From assembly GCA_033220425.1 (NCBI GenBank), contig CM065647.1:1178001-1242000 (forward strand): 64,000 bases of DNA. Reading direction: 5' to 3'. The translations under genes and the position numbers were made by a program. This stretch comes from Lepraria neglecta (taxonomy: Eukaryota > Ascomycota > Lecanoromycetes > Lecanorales > Stereocaulaceae). The notes under the pieces were generated by a model. That model saw only the letters and a program-made list of their open reading frames with translations, was not told the DNA's origin and ran no database searches. Position 1 is the first letter of the stretch, and each line of letters begins with the position of its first letter. Shown here piece by piece: positions 24,900 to 35,539 of the stretch.

Positions 24900-25345
24900 C
24901 GGCGCAGTATTGGCATTATATGATTGGGAACGAGACGGAAGCGGCGATTTAAACGGAAGAACAGGGGCATAAGACGAGGGATATAAAGACTATTGCGAGG
25001 ATAATGGCGGAGTTACTGAAGAAAAATGGGGAGCGGAAGAAGGTGGTAATTGTTATGCAGGGGACTGATGCAATTGTTATTGCGGTGCAAGGTGAAGAAA
25101 GGGTCAAGGAATTTGAGGTTCATGCTATCGAGAAGGTGGAGATTTGTGATACAAATGGTGCTGGGTAAGTGCATGTCTTTGAGGGGATAGGGAGGACCTG
25201 CTGACAGGTTTCGATATTAGTGATGCATTTGCAGGTCGCTTTCTCGTAGGTGCGGTTGAGGGCAAGTCACCTAGAAGAATCGGTTGACATGGGTCATTGG
25301 CTTGCCAGTCCGAGTATCAGGGAACTGGGTCCTCAGTGTGTCCTT
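24900..25345 (+). pseudogene. Adenosine kinase, 3' fragment
   Basis: The plus strand encodes the C-terminal third of a PfkB-family adenosine kinase: MIGNETEAA near 24,918, a KKVVIVMQGTDAIVIAVQGE stretch, then the active-site segment DTNGAGDAFAG. The last is split by a GTAAGT...TTAG intron at about 25,165-25,220 exactly inside the glycine codon, so this is a gene copy and not a retrocopy. EESVDMGHWLA and SIRELGPQ follow. There is an in-frame TAA shortly after MIGNETEAA and one extra base before the EESVDMG segment. The N-terminal two thirds are absent, and the copia fossil begins where they should be. The enzyme phosphorylates adenosine to AMP; this copy cannot. Confidence 0.8.
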
Positions 25346-26327
25346 CCCTTGACCACGAAGTGCGCCTTCCAGTGCACTTCAAACCCACATAATCAAGGGC
25401 CTGCACCATTCTTGCACTGGCTCCACGGAAGCCCAAAAGCAAGTCGTGCACATCCAGCTGATATAATTATCCTTCTCATAGATGCCCGTTCCCCAAGAAG
25501 GCGTACCAGTCTGGCGCGACATCTTCTTAAAGTGTTTTATGATGCATAGCGGTGGCCGTTCAGGTTTCATCACCTCAAAGCGCCTTATGGGCCGGAATTA
25601 CTGCATCATCATCATGCAATGAATGAGTTGACGGACGAACGGATCTTCATCCTCCAAAAGAATGGCCTTTTTTGAAGCCATACATAGAGCATAGAAAACT
25701 GCACTGGGATACTACTTTTGCCGATCACGTGTCTGGCACCGCCGTCTTCTTCGCTTTTTCTTCATCCGCGCCCTCCGGTGGGCTGCGCACAGCTCACTTG
25801 GCGGTGACGGTGCGGTGCACTAAAACCTTTCAAGCGGGATGGTCGGTTGACGATACGAGGTCTGGACTTTGGAGGGGAGAAAAATGTGTTTCGCAGGCTT
25901 TTAAGAAACTTTGGAATTGAACGTGACGACCGGAGAAGTTCGTCTATCCCGCTGGACGATAAAGCACGTCCAGATGCATGAAGAAGGGGGTTTTCCTAAC
26001 TCGAACAATTTGCAAGATTGTTCAGCTCGAGACCATTAGATGAAGACCTAAATAGTAATCTGCCCCTACTTCCCGGTCGCTGATATGGGCGCCGCCGCTG
26101 CCGACAGCCTCCCGTCCTCAACTGTAACGCAAGGGACGCTTCTATGGAAATTGGAGTCCTACTACTCTCATATCTTGACCTACCGTATCCGATGCAAAGC
26201 GCACTTTACGCTCAGTTTATTGAGCACAAGGAAATCAACCGCAGGCCACTGGTGAGGGGCTGAGTCTAGGTCGAGGGAATTCTGAGCCAGGCAACAGTGT
26301 TTACGAATATTGTTGAAATAATGCAAG
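25346..26327. other. Intergenic, nothing recognised
   Basis: Short open frames (for example 25,672-25,920 plus) show no known domain. The first part may be the eroded 3' flank of the adenosine kinase copy. Confidence 0.45.
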
Positions 26328-26722
26328 GAGCTATAGCTGGGTACGAGGCAGCCAATTCAGGCTCTCCTGTGCTGTGCCCACATGCTGCGCCCCCGTGCTC
26401 CTTTGGTGCTCCCCCCTGCTCCCCCGGTGCTACCTCTAAAGCGGCCCCGCTCCATTTTCTGAACGAAAACGGTAATCGCCGATCCTAAGTTCGGGGTGTA
26501 TACAATACATACATATAAATAGTTTCCCCGAAATGAGAGTAGCACGTGACCTATTGCTGACTCAGGCGTCGCCGCTTTGCTCGCGCGCTAACGGCCGTTT
26601 CGTCCTTTTGCTCCCCCTCTGCTCCCTCATGCTTCCCCCGTGCTCCTTCTGTGCTCTCCCGTGGTCCCTCTGTGGTCCCTCTGTGGTCCCTCGTGCTCCC
26701 TTGGTGCTCGCTTTGCGGGTCC
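26328..26722 (+). repeat. GCTCCC-array repeat, copy 3
   Basis: It begins TATAGCTGGGTACGAGGCAG, then GCTCC arrays, CTCTAAAGCGGCC, the core GATCCTAAGTTCGGGGTG near 26,485, an AT-rich stretch, GCACGTGACC, GCTGACTCAGG, GCGCTAACGGCCGTTTCG, and a second GCTCCC/GGTCCC array to about 26,720. The parts and order match copy 2. Confidence 0.8.
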
Positions 26723-27771
26723 CTCAACACAGCTAAAACAATGCCACACTTCGTGATCGGTTATTTGAAGGCAGAGCAGAACCAGCAGCCCCAACGACTG
26801 ATGGAAGCCTTTTTGAGCCGCCGATCAGGAAGGCGTTGTACCCCGAGCCACTTTGCTAGGCCTACAACTCTCGAAAGTTGTCCTTCACCACAATCAAACT
26901 TCCCTAGTCCTACATTCACACCTGTCATGGTTGGAAGCAGAAGCTAGAAGGATTCTCTGCTCGTAGAAATACCGACTTGTGGGACTGCCGCGATTTGGCT
27001 TTTACGGAGAGGAACAATTTCTCCGGCATTCCGTGCAACGAGTTTGCATGTTTCGGTTGTGTGGAATCCTCACCTTTATTGTGGACGATGCGTAAAAAAT
27101 CAGAAGGAGCTCAAGTTGAAAAGACATTGGAGATGTTAGTGTCTAGTCAAGTTTCTCATGCCATTGGCTTGGACTGGGTTGATGACTGTCGAGACCCGAC
27201 TTCTCCTACGAATGTAAATCACAGTGAGAAATTGTGACATGATACTGAAGTCCAATAGTCTTCTTTGTCGTGCGCAGCTTCGTAACCCAATTTTACTGTC
27301 TAGAAATTGACATGGCTCAAGTGTTGATCAATTATGATTCAATGCCTCTCCCAGTTCGTTGCAGTTCAAATAACGTATTTTTTTTGGCGATGGCTGCTGC
27401 AGTCCATCAACACTTACTAGAGTATCCGGCCCGATGTGGATATGCCAACCTTATTTGCTACGTTATTCACACGATGCATCACAAAGAAGGACTCCTCCAG
27501 GTTTCTAAGACCACTTGAACCTCTCTTTCCTCAGCACTTTCTCTCCTTCAACATCTTCACTGAATTTAATATCGTTGGTTTGAGCATAGCAACTCTATAA
27601 CACACCAGGTTCTCTCCTTATACTCCTTACTTCTCACTCTTACCCCATTCGCTAGCTGCGCGTTAGTGTCAAGGTAGGTGACTAAGCTCTCAGACTGACA
27701 CAGCTCAAAGGAATCAGGCAAGGATTCCGAGCATATTCGAATTTCTCCGCTGCTCCTGACATCTACTTAGC
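26723..27771. other. Intergenic, nothing recognised
   Basis: There are only short open frames (26,977-27,237 and 27,270-27,518 plus) with no domain. The last 200 bases are CT-rich, as in many fungal promoters, ahead of the frame at 27,772. Confidence 0.4.
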
Positions 27772-28050
27772 ATGGCTTCAGCGCAGGCAGCGGAGGATCG
27801 AAGGCATTTGGAACAAATAAGAGATGCAAATCTGCCTACATGGGCGCAGAGAAAGAAGTGCACTGGAGCTTGGTTATCCAGAATTGCAGCCGGTGACACC
27901 GGACGCCGTCAGGCAACTAAGATACTGGATCCTATCTTTCTTCTAGAACATCTATTAGAGCTCTTGCCATCTCGTGCTCACCAAAAATACCAAACGTTGT
28001 TGAGCGGTCGAATGGGTCAGAAATCAGATACTCGACTGTCTAAGACCTGA
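27772..28050 (+). CDS. Hypothetical protein, 92 aa, perhaps a broken first part
   Basis: An ATG with a CT-rich leader opens a 92-residue frame (MASAQAAEDRRHLEQIRDAN). The sequence is amphipathic and helix-like and has no recognised domain. Directly after its stop a different frame reads LRPEVFEFYTLGRFDTES, which is coding-like, so the real gene may continue by a missed intron or may be broken by a frameshift. The 329-residue frame 200 bp downstream on the same strand could belong to the same gene. Unknown function. Confidence 0.4.
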   Translation: MASAQAAEDRRHLEQIRDANLPTWAQRKKCTGAWLSRIAAGDTGRRQATKILDPIFLLEHLLELLPSRAHQKYQTLLSGRMGQKSDTRLSKT

Positions 28051-28250
28051 AGTGTTTGAGTTCTATACATTGGGAAGGTTCGATACAGAATCGTACGTAT
28101 TAATTCATCTGGGTCTTATACATCCCAACTAAGTACTCATAAGTTGGCCTCAATTGGTGGGGATCTGACTTTGACCAGCTCGGCTATCTACCTCGATATC
28201 CTCTGGAGGAATAACGATCTCAAGAATTTTATCTTTATGTTGGACAGAGT

Positions 28251-29240
28251 ATGCAGCTCTCACATCGATTAGCCCAGCACAATAGTCCACGCTTCCGCAG
28301 CAAATACCCTAGCCTGCATTATCACGTTATGGAATTAGAAAACATAGACTCCGAGTTCGTCGTCTTAACATCGAATTTCCCAGCCGAAGGCGAATACCAG
28401 TCTAGCCTTCTTAACATCATCGAGATGTTAGCTTGCCTAGTTTTTCAGACACTCGACGCTAGAGACCTTCGAAAATACCTTCCTGAAGAGGTGGAGGTAC
28501 CTCTCGCACATTTTGGGCTCAACATCGCGCTTCCCTTGTGGCAGTCGTCCCCAGAGAAGAGGCCAATGAACATTTGGCATGGATACGAATCAATTTCTTC
28601 GCCAGGGTCCTCCAATTCAGGCTCTGAAGGCTCTCCTGGGTTCTCTCTACATGAGGTACACACCAAAGATTATCACAAAACTCTTCGGGAACGTTTTCTC
28701 AATCTCCGCTCTTCTTCCAATCCCAGCCATCGAGTTTATTACTACGGCGTAACACGGAAGCAGAACCTTGCAGCAAGCGCAGCAAGGAAAGCCAAGACTC
28801 TACAAGGGGCTTTATTGGAAGCGCCTAGGGAAGTCAAATCCTACCGTTGTCAGACCCACCCTGGAGAGTTTGCTACTCGGTATTGCATCTTTCTTGGGTC
28901 TTTCTGTCTTTGGTTGCCAAGCAGCTTGCCAGCCTTGTTAGAGGATAAGATATACTTCAAAGTTGAGATTTCTCAAGGACAATCTCACCTAAGCCTATAC
29001 GCATACAAGGCAACGCCATCCGACCCAGCCCTACGATTGGGTATCCATATTACCAGTACGGGTAGGACTGATCATACTGTTTCGTTCTGGCTACGATCGA
29101 GAGGGCAGCAGAACGTCTTGAAGATGAACACACTGGTAGACGAGTTCGAAGGGATTCCAGAGGAAACGACCAAACAAATGCCACGTCAGCGGGTAGCTAA
29201 AAATTGGACTCAAGGAAGGGAAAAGCCAAGTCACACGTAA
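28251..29240 (+). CDS. Hypothetical protein, up to 329 aa
   Basis: This is the longest uninterrupted frame in the accessory region besides the T5orf172 gene. The ATG at 28,251 could be an internal methionine if the gene starts with the frame at 27,772. The middle holds a Ser/Gly-rich linker (SSPGSSNSGSEGSPG, about residues 115-130). The C-terminal half is mixed and globular-looking (SQGQSHLSLYAYKA), and the tail is basic. No signal peptide or membrane span is evident. I do not recognise the family. The length and lack of stops support a real or recently real gene. Confidence 0.5.
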   Translation: MQLSHRLAQHNSPRFRSKYPSLHYHVMELENIDSEFVVLTSNFPAEGEYQSSLLNIIEMLACLVFQTLDARDLRKYLPEEVEVPLAHFGLNIALPLWQSSPEKRPMNIWHGYESISSPGSSNSGSEGSPGFSLHEVHTKDYHKTLRERFLNLRSSSNPSHRVYYYGVTRKQNLAASAARKAKTLQGALLEAPREVKSYRCQTHPGEFATRYCIFLGSFCLWLPSSLPALLEDKIYFKVEISQGQSHLSLYAYKATPSDPALRLGIHITSTGRTDHTVSFWLRSRGQQNVLKMNTLVDEFEGIPEETTKQMPRQRVAKNWTQGREKPSHT

Positions 29241-29515
29241 TCTAACAGAAAGCATGTGATTAATAGAGGTCAAGGGCAAGCATGTCAGGTGTCGAAAGTC
29301 TGTCAAGCAGGTATTGGAGTTATATCGAAGGAATGGATCGGTATGCGTCATATTAAACACGTAGGGTCTAGGGACAAAGGATAGGATCATACCTCATACC
29401 TAGAAAGCATACAAAAATAATTTCTTGATGCTAGAGCGATGTCGAAGGATTATATAGTGTAGAAATTTGAACCATTAATGCGTAGAAGTCCAAAGCGAAA
29501 ATAGCCAAAAATAAT
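29241..29515. other. Short spacer before the tRNA-like locus
   Basis: No gene seen. Confidence 0.4.
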
Positions 29516-29652
29516 GACCAGACTGAGGCTCGAACTCAGGACCTTGTCCGTTCTTAGCGAGAAACTGTTAAGGACACTTGCCGCAGATTAGAAAAGTCTT
29601 AATCATGAAAGCGTAGGAAGCGAACCGTGATAACCAACTACACCATCCGGCC
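29516..29652 (-). tRNA. tRNA-Gln-like gene with intron-sized insert; anticodon unclear, possibly a pseudo-tRNA
   Basis: On the minus strand, the acceptor stem GGCCGGA pairs fully with TCTGGTC (two G-T wobbles). The D arm is GTGTAGTTGGTTATCAC, and the T arm CTGAG-TTCGAGC-CTCAG is perfect. The body resembles fungal tRNA-Gln. The anticodon stem GTTCG pairs with CGGAC if about 60 nt between them are an intron. The loop then starts CTTCCT, giving TCC or CCT depending on register rather than a Gln anticodon, and position 37 would be an unusual T. Either the insert hides the true splice sites or this is a decayed copy. Confidence 0.55.
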
Positions 29653-30413
29653 ACCACTGGTATAAAAATATTAATAAGATAATATATACTCTAAAATTCA
29701 ATAACAAATTGGGCGATTAAACATATCACTAATTAAACATATCACTACAAATCGACCCTATGTCTTGATTTCTGAATTTTTACGTTGTTTTTGACGTAAC
29801 AATATTGCTTTACACAGCTTTCGTATATGGCCTGACGTGTGTTGGCGCGAATTCATACCTTTTGAAGGCTGGCTGTTTTCGTGCTCAATACACGTTAAGC
29901 CCGTCTACATCAACAGGCAACACTAAAATATGTTTATCGTCGACAGTCCTTCAGATCAAGCTGTATACATACAAAGGCTACAAGATCCTTCCTTCTTACT
30001 GTAGCGGGGCGGTTCCGCTGCATTCGGTCTTGCCGTGCTATTGATAATGCGATAAACAGAGCCTTAGAGGAAGGAAAAGGGTTAGCAGACGGTACATTAG
30101 GGGGCACACAGGTGTTATTACAAATCCAAAGCTCGTATACTTGATTCATTGACAGCGAGATCAATCAGAGCATCTGGTTGGGCGAGCATTGGTCATCCCA
30201 AAGGGAGAGGCCGGAGTAGTATGAAGTAATCAATCAATCAATCAATCACAGGCGGCCTCGGTTAGCAAAATAAGTTTCTAATGGGGGCATTGGCATGCCC
30301 ATACAAATTACTACATAATTACTAGCTTTCACGGCTTACATATAACTTATAGTTTAATCTATTGATCATAATGCTACATACTTACTTTAAAAGCTGTATT
30401 GCGGTGTTAAAAG
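29653..30413. other. Intergenic; small (CAAT)n run
   Basis: No gene is recognised. A short CAAT microsatellite lies near 30,229-30,248. A 16-bp phrase, TTAAACATATCACTA, is nearly duplicated near 29,716 and 29,733. Confidence 0.45.
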
Positions 30414-31215
30414 CAGCTTAAGCCGAAAGCTGGCGGACCCATTTCAGGCTCCTACCTGCTACGCCCCTGCACTACCCTATCCCTTTGGTGACTGGCGTAC
30501 ACCTTTTAGGGGTAAAGCCGGAATTCCTCCGCGCCCTAGAACACCGCAAATCCTAAGCTCTATTCTACCATTACTACTTCCAGAGCTCTGATTTTGAAGC
30601 TATACAGACAATCATGCCTAGAAATCGTCATTCTACTGATACTGACCATGTCCTACCAGATCCTAAGCCATCAAAGCCAGCGAAACAGCCACCCCCAAAG
30701 CTATGCTAATCCCTAAGTACGCGCCCATGAAAATCAACAAACCCTATCGCTTTGGCATAAGCCTTCTACCAAGCCACAATAATCCTTCCTCACCCTACGA
30801 AATATTTAGCCTCTTCTTCGACGAGCCAATCCTACAAATCCTCGTCAATCATACAAATAAGTATGCAGAACTGCATCCTACATCAGAAGCCGATGCCCCT
30901 AAGCATCGCCCTCGCCCCTGGTATCCTATTACTACGAAAGAGCTAAGGGCCTATTTGGCAACATGGATTTGGATGGGACTGCTCAAGGATACGCCTATTG
31001 ATACTTTTTGGAATCAGGAGCTGCGCGGTTGGTCAACGAGCGCCTAAATTTTCAAACATATTTCGAAAAATCGGTGGCAACAAATCGATAGGTTCTTCCA
31101 CATTTCAAAGCCTTCTATGGAGCGAGAACCGCCATTCGATAAATTAGAGCCACTAAGGTCTCACCTGCGCGCGCGTTTCAAACAGTATTGGCGTACTGAG
31201 ACCCACCTTACAATG
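30414..31215 (+). mobile_element. piggyBac DNA transposon, 5' part only
   Basis: A TTAA at about 30,415 (the piggyBac target word) precedes a non-coding leader. A transposase coding region opens at the ATG near 30,614. One frameshift before 30,703 and a stop near 31,045 interrupt it. The pieces read as the N-terminal part of the DDE_Tnp_1_7 (PF13843) domain: PYEIFSLFFDEPILQILVNH, RPWYPITTKELRAYLATWIW, then NRWQQIDRFFHISKP. The catalytic aspartates lie downstream in the family and are missing, because sequence after about 31,215 is unrelated. The leader is collinear with the GCTCCC-array repeats, suggesting those are its non-autonomous kin. Confidence 0.75.
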
Positions 31216-31254
31216 GGCCTGCTAATCTGGATGATTGGTGGACTAAGTGGCGCG

Positions 31255-34200
31255 GATTTTCGAAAACGCAGGTGGTTTATACCACTGGCTTCTTACACAT
31301 CTTGAAGGATCAGGCAGCACAATCACTATTAGATAATAATGCGTCTTCAACAATGAGAGCGCTTACCGTGCCCAAAGGACCGTTGGAACAATTCAAAACG
31401 GCGTTGGAGCAGCTAGAAGCAAAGCTTCGCCCAGCCCATGGAATCAAGAGAGCTGAAAGAGCTATAACATGACCTTTTCGGAAGGAAGACGTGAAGGAGA
31501 TCCTTGCAAGGATTGAACGTGTGAAGAGCCTCTTCAATATGGCCTTGCAAAATGATCACATGTAAGGTATTCCTTATGGAAAGACGTCCCTAATTCAAGT
31601 CTTCACAGGGGAATATCTTGCGCCATCAATGCTGATGTTGCCGAAATACATGATGAACTAAGTAGCGTGAATGAGAGGCTTGCGCAGGCGCAGATCGGTA
31701 CTCGATTTTTATCTCATGCGCTCATGATGTGATTGCTAACAGAAACAATAGACGAGGAGAGGCGATTCCGGGATTCCCAAAGCAGGGATATCTTAGCTTA
31801 GCTGTCCCCACTCGATTTTCGCGCTCAACAGAGTGATATATTTGTAAAACGACAAGACGGAACTGGCCTGTGGCTTTTACAGCTCGATTCATTCAAGACC
31901 TGGAAGGACGCTCTTGGTGCGATTCTTCTTTGTCCTGGCATTCAAGGAGTTGGCAAGACTGTGATCGCCTTAACAGTCATCGATCATTTACAACAAACTT
32001 TTCCGGAAACAACTATTGGCGTTGCCTGGATGTTTTGCAGCTACAGAGATCGGCCGAACCAGACACCCAGCAATCTTCTTGCCACCTTGTTGCAGGTATT
32101 GTTACGAGGAAGAGCACCTATCTCTGCTATTCTCGAAGGCGTATATGAAAGAAGTATCAATTTGGGTGATCGACCGAAGATCGAAGAGATCTTCAACGTA
32201 CTCCAAATTGAGACTGAAAAATATGATCAAGTATTCTTCGTCATTGGTGCTCTGGATGAGTATGATTGGTCGCTCGAAGCACTCCTCACTCGTCTCCGCA
32301 CGTAAAGAACTTCAAGAGGTCCTGTGAATATGATGGTGACTTCGCGACCTATTCCTCGAATCGAGAGGGAATTTAAGGATGCTTTGCAAGCAGACATTCG
32401 TGCTACTGATCAAGACGTACAAACTTATCTAGACGGACGAATGCACGAATTGGTGAGTCGTATCAAACATCGATCTGACCTGCAAGATATGATCAAACGT
32501 GAAATAATTGCTGCTGCGGATGGGATGTGAGTAAGTACAGCTTGCAATAAATCATCAAGCTAATAGGATGTCTGAATTTCTTCTTGCTCAACTCTACTTT
32601 GATTCGCTAATCGATAAAACGAGTCCCAAAGCTATTACAAAGACCCTTCAAAACATCCCGAAAGGGGAAGAAGCTTTAGCTTTTGCATATGACGAGGCCA
32701 TGCTTCGGGTCGACGGCCAAAAGCCAAACTTCCGAGAAATCGCGAAAAACGTGTTTGTCTTGGAATTTCTGAGCCACACGACCACTCAACATTGATGAGC
32801 TCAAACACGCCCTTGCTATTGACACAGCAGAGCTAGATTTCGATGCAGAAAACATTCTGGATATAGAAGACCTAGTCTCTGTGTGCGCAGGCTTAGTGAC
32901 GATCGATCCTGAAAGCAACATTGCCCGCTTGGTGCATTTTACAACACGGACATATTTTGAGAACACTCACCAAAAGTACTTCCCGGAGGCACGAACAAAT
33001 CTTGCGGCCAGATGCCTATCTTATCTTTCATCGCAGGCCTTCGACTGACATTACTTTTCTGATGAGGAGCTACCCTCTTCTTGACTATGCTGCAAAAATT
33101 TGGGGTATCCATGCTCGAGAGGTATAGAATGACGTTCAAGATCTTACGCTCAAGTTCCTCAGGAATGAGACGGACATCTCAAGTTCAGTCCGTATAATGC
33201 TAAATCCTAGCGACTACGATAAAATCACCGGCCTGTATTCCCAGTAGGAATGTCAGCAAGCCATCTCTGTGCATATTTTGGTTTGGAAGGAATTCTTAAC
33301 AGCACACTCGATGAAACCATGGAGAATAGTCTACAAGACAACTACGGCCGCACGCCACTTTCTTGGGCCGCTAAAAATGGCCACGATTCGGTAGTGCAAT
33401 TGTTGTTGAAGTGGGAAAACGAAAACATAAACTTGAGTGGGACATACCACCCTGTGTTGCCGATTTATCTAGCCAAGGGCGGTAGGACGTCGATACGGGC
33501 ACGGCAGTTAAAGGGGGACACTGCTAAGATGCGTACAAATGATCGACAGCGTGGCAGGACACCGCTTTCATACGCAGCTAAAAATCGGCATGGGATTATT
33601 CTGCGACTTCTGCTGGATCGAGAGGGGCTCGAGGTCAATCCCCAAGATGAGTTTGGCTGGACACCACTTTTTTTTTTGGCAATTCAGCATAAGCATAGAG
33701 CGGTAGTACAGCTACTTTTCGAGCACGATAATATTGACGCAGATTTGAAAGATGAGATGGGTCGGAAGCCACTGTCATATGTACGGTCATGTGCGGCCAA
33801 GGCAGTGTATCGAGAAATGGTGCAGCTACTGTTACAACGCGACGATGTTGAGACAGACTCTCAAGATGAAAGCGACTGCACACCTTTGTTCCACGCAGCT
33901 TGGAACGGTCGTGATAGAATAGTGCAACTTCTACTAACAAAGGACAACATACAGCCGGACCTACAAAATCGTGAGGGTATGACACCGCTAGCACAAGCGG
34001 CCATAGAGGGGCATCATGCAGCGGTGAAGCTATTGCTGCAAAGAGATGACATCAACGCTCATCTCAAAGACAATTTCGGTCGGACACCTTTTGTATACCC
34101 CATGGCTAATAAAAACCGGACCACAGCACAAGTGCTGTGGTCGCAGGATAGGAACGTACTGGTGGACATGATGCTAGACAAATACGACCTTAGTAGACCA

Positions 34201-34404
34201 GAATTCGAAGACACATATGGCAAAACGCGTCGAACATCTGCGCAAGACACAGGAATCTTTGAGATCAATGCAAGTCTCGATATTATATATCAGCTACTAG
34301 TGGAGCGGGGTAATGCGGAGCCGGATCAGCTATCGTTGGACTTTGGAGGTCCAACGCCGGCCTACGGGGAGCATACCATGAGACTCATAGACATCGATCT
34401 TTGA
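31255..34404 (+). pseudogene. Decayed fungal NLR (STAND): Helo-like N domain, NACHT, ankyrin repeats
   Basis: The domains follow in order. A Helo-like/STAND N-terminal region (about 31,290-31,560, ALEQLEAKLRPAHGIKRAER) is followed by the linker SPLDFRAQQSDIF. The NACHT has Walker A GIQGVGKT near 31,945 and a Walker B-like VFFVIGALDEY near 32,240. A winged-helix-like part follows to 33,120, then an open frame 33,250-34,404 with about seven ankyrin repeats. Introns fit at 31,562-31,608, 31,698-31,742 and 32,527-32,566. Breaks include TGA at 31,470 and TAG at 31,799, both where the family has Trp (TGG), frame shifts near 32,305 and 32,785, and stops near 33,045 and 33,126. Such proteins act in non-self recognition and heterokaryon incompatibility. 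The ankyrin part alone could still be expressed. Confidence 0.82.
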
Positions 34405-35049
34405 GGATGTATTTGAGGCTCTCTCCTGATGAAGATTTTTGATGATGACTTAGATAATATTGAACCAGGAAAAATTGTCCTGATACTCCTTTTCGTGTCT
34501 TCTGTCAGAGCTCAGAGATACGGGAAAGTCTATCACACTCTCTATCAATATAAGAGAATTGGCATACTTGATACAAGAAGGGGAAGTCAAATTCATGTAG
34601 TATGATCCACACCGCCTATGAATGAGAACGTCACCGAAAAAAACTTTCTTTCCAACGATTGTCGGCCTTTTATAACAACGTTGCGTCATCAAGACTCTCG
34701 CTAGGAGTGCAACCCCTTTTAAACATCTGCACGTTCAGGCTCTCGCTATAACTCGCGATTCCTGAAAACCATACCAAGCCATTAATGTACTTCACACCAC
34801 CAAACATATACGTGTCGAGCAATCTTATTTCAAGCAACACACCAAGCACTCGACAGGACCGCTTCCATACGGAAATGCAATATAACCTTACTATCACAGA
34901 AGAGTGATAAAATTTGGGACTCAGCTTTGGAAGAGTCTAACAAAGTACCCGAGCTCCTGGACGTCGGTTCGCATCATTCGCTAGATTGTCAAGGAGATTC
35001 AGCACCTCACCACTTTTCACCACGGTAAGATGTCCACACACTCTATATA
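34405..35049. other. Intergenic, nothing recognised
   Basis: Short minus-strand open frames (34,450-34,897) show no domain. No repeats are seen until the GCTCCC-type element. Confidence 0.45.
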
Positions 35050-35330
35050 TATATCACCTTCACCCCGAACTTAGGATCGGTGGTTGCCGTTTTCGATTTG
35101 GGAAAGGCAGCAGGGCCGCTTTAAACGGAGCACCGAAGGAGCACGGGGGAGCAGCGAGAGAGTATGGGGGAGTACCGAGGGAGCAGGGGAGAGTAGAACG
35201 GGAGCAGGGGGGAGCAAAGAGGAGTAGAGGGACGAAACGGGCTTCAGCGCGGGAGCAAAGCTAGGTTATCTTAGTCAGGGGAAGATCACATGAAATTCCA
35301 GTCCGAAGATTCTATATATTCATATACATC
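35050..35330 (-). repeat. GCTCCC-array repeat, copy 4 (minus orientation)
   Basis: Read on the plus strand: ACCCCGAACTTAGGATCGG, then AGGGCCGCTTTAAACGGAGC, an array of GGGAGCA words, GGGACGAAACGGGCTTCAGC, GCGCGGGAGC, TTATCTTAGTCAGGGGAAG, ATCACATGAAATT and AGATTCTATATATTCATATA. Each part matches copy 2 in reverse. The unit order is circularly consistent with the tandem arrangement of copy 2. Confidence 0.8.
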
Positions 35331-35539
35331 CCAGCGAATTCTTCAGAACACCAATCGACACCGACGCAGCGGCTCTGGGCGATTGAGCATTGAGCTTGCG
35401 ACACCAAACTCCGCCGACCGCCGCAACACGACAGAAGGCGTGCTTCGTCCCAATCCTGATGGCGGAATCCGTCGCGTGTCTCATTCAACACCAGCGTCAG
35501 GAGGCTTCCTAGGCACGGACTTCGCACCTATAGAAGTCG

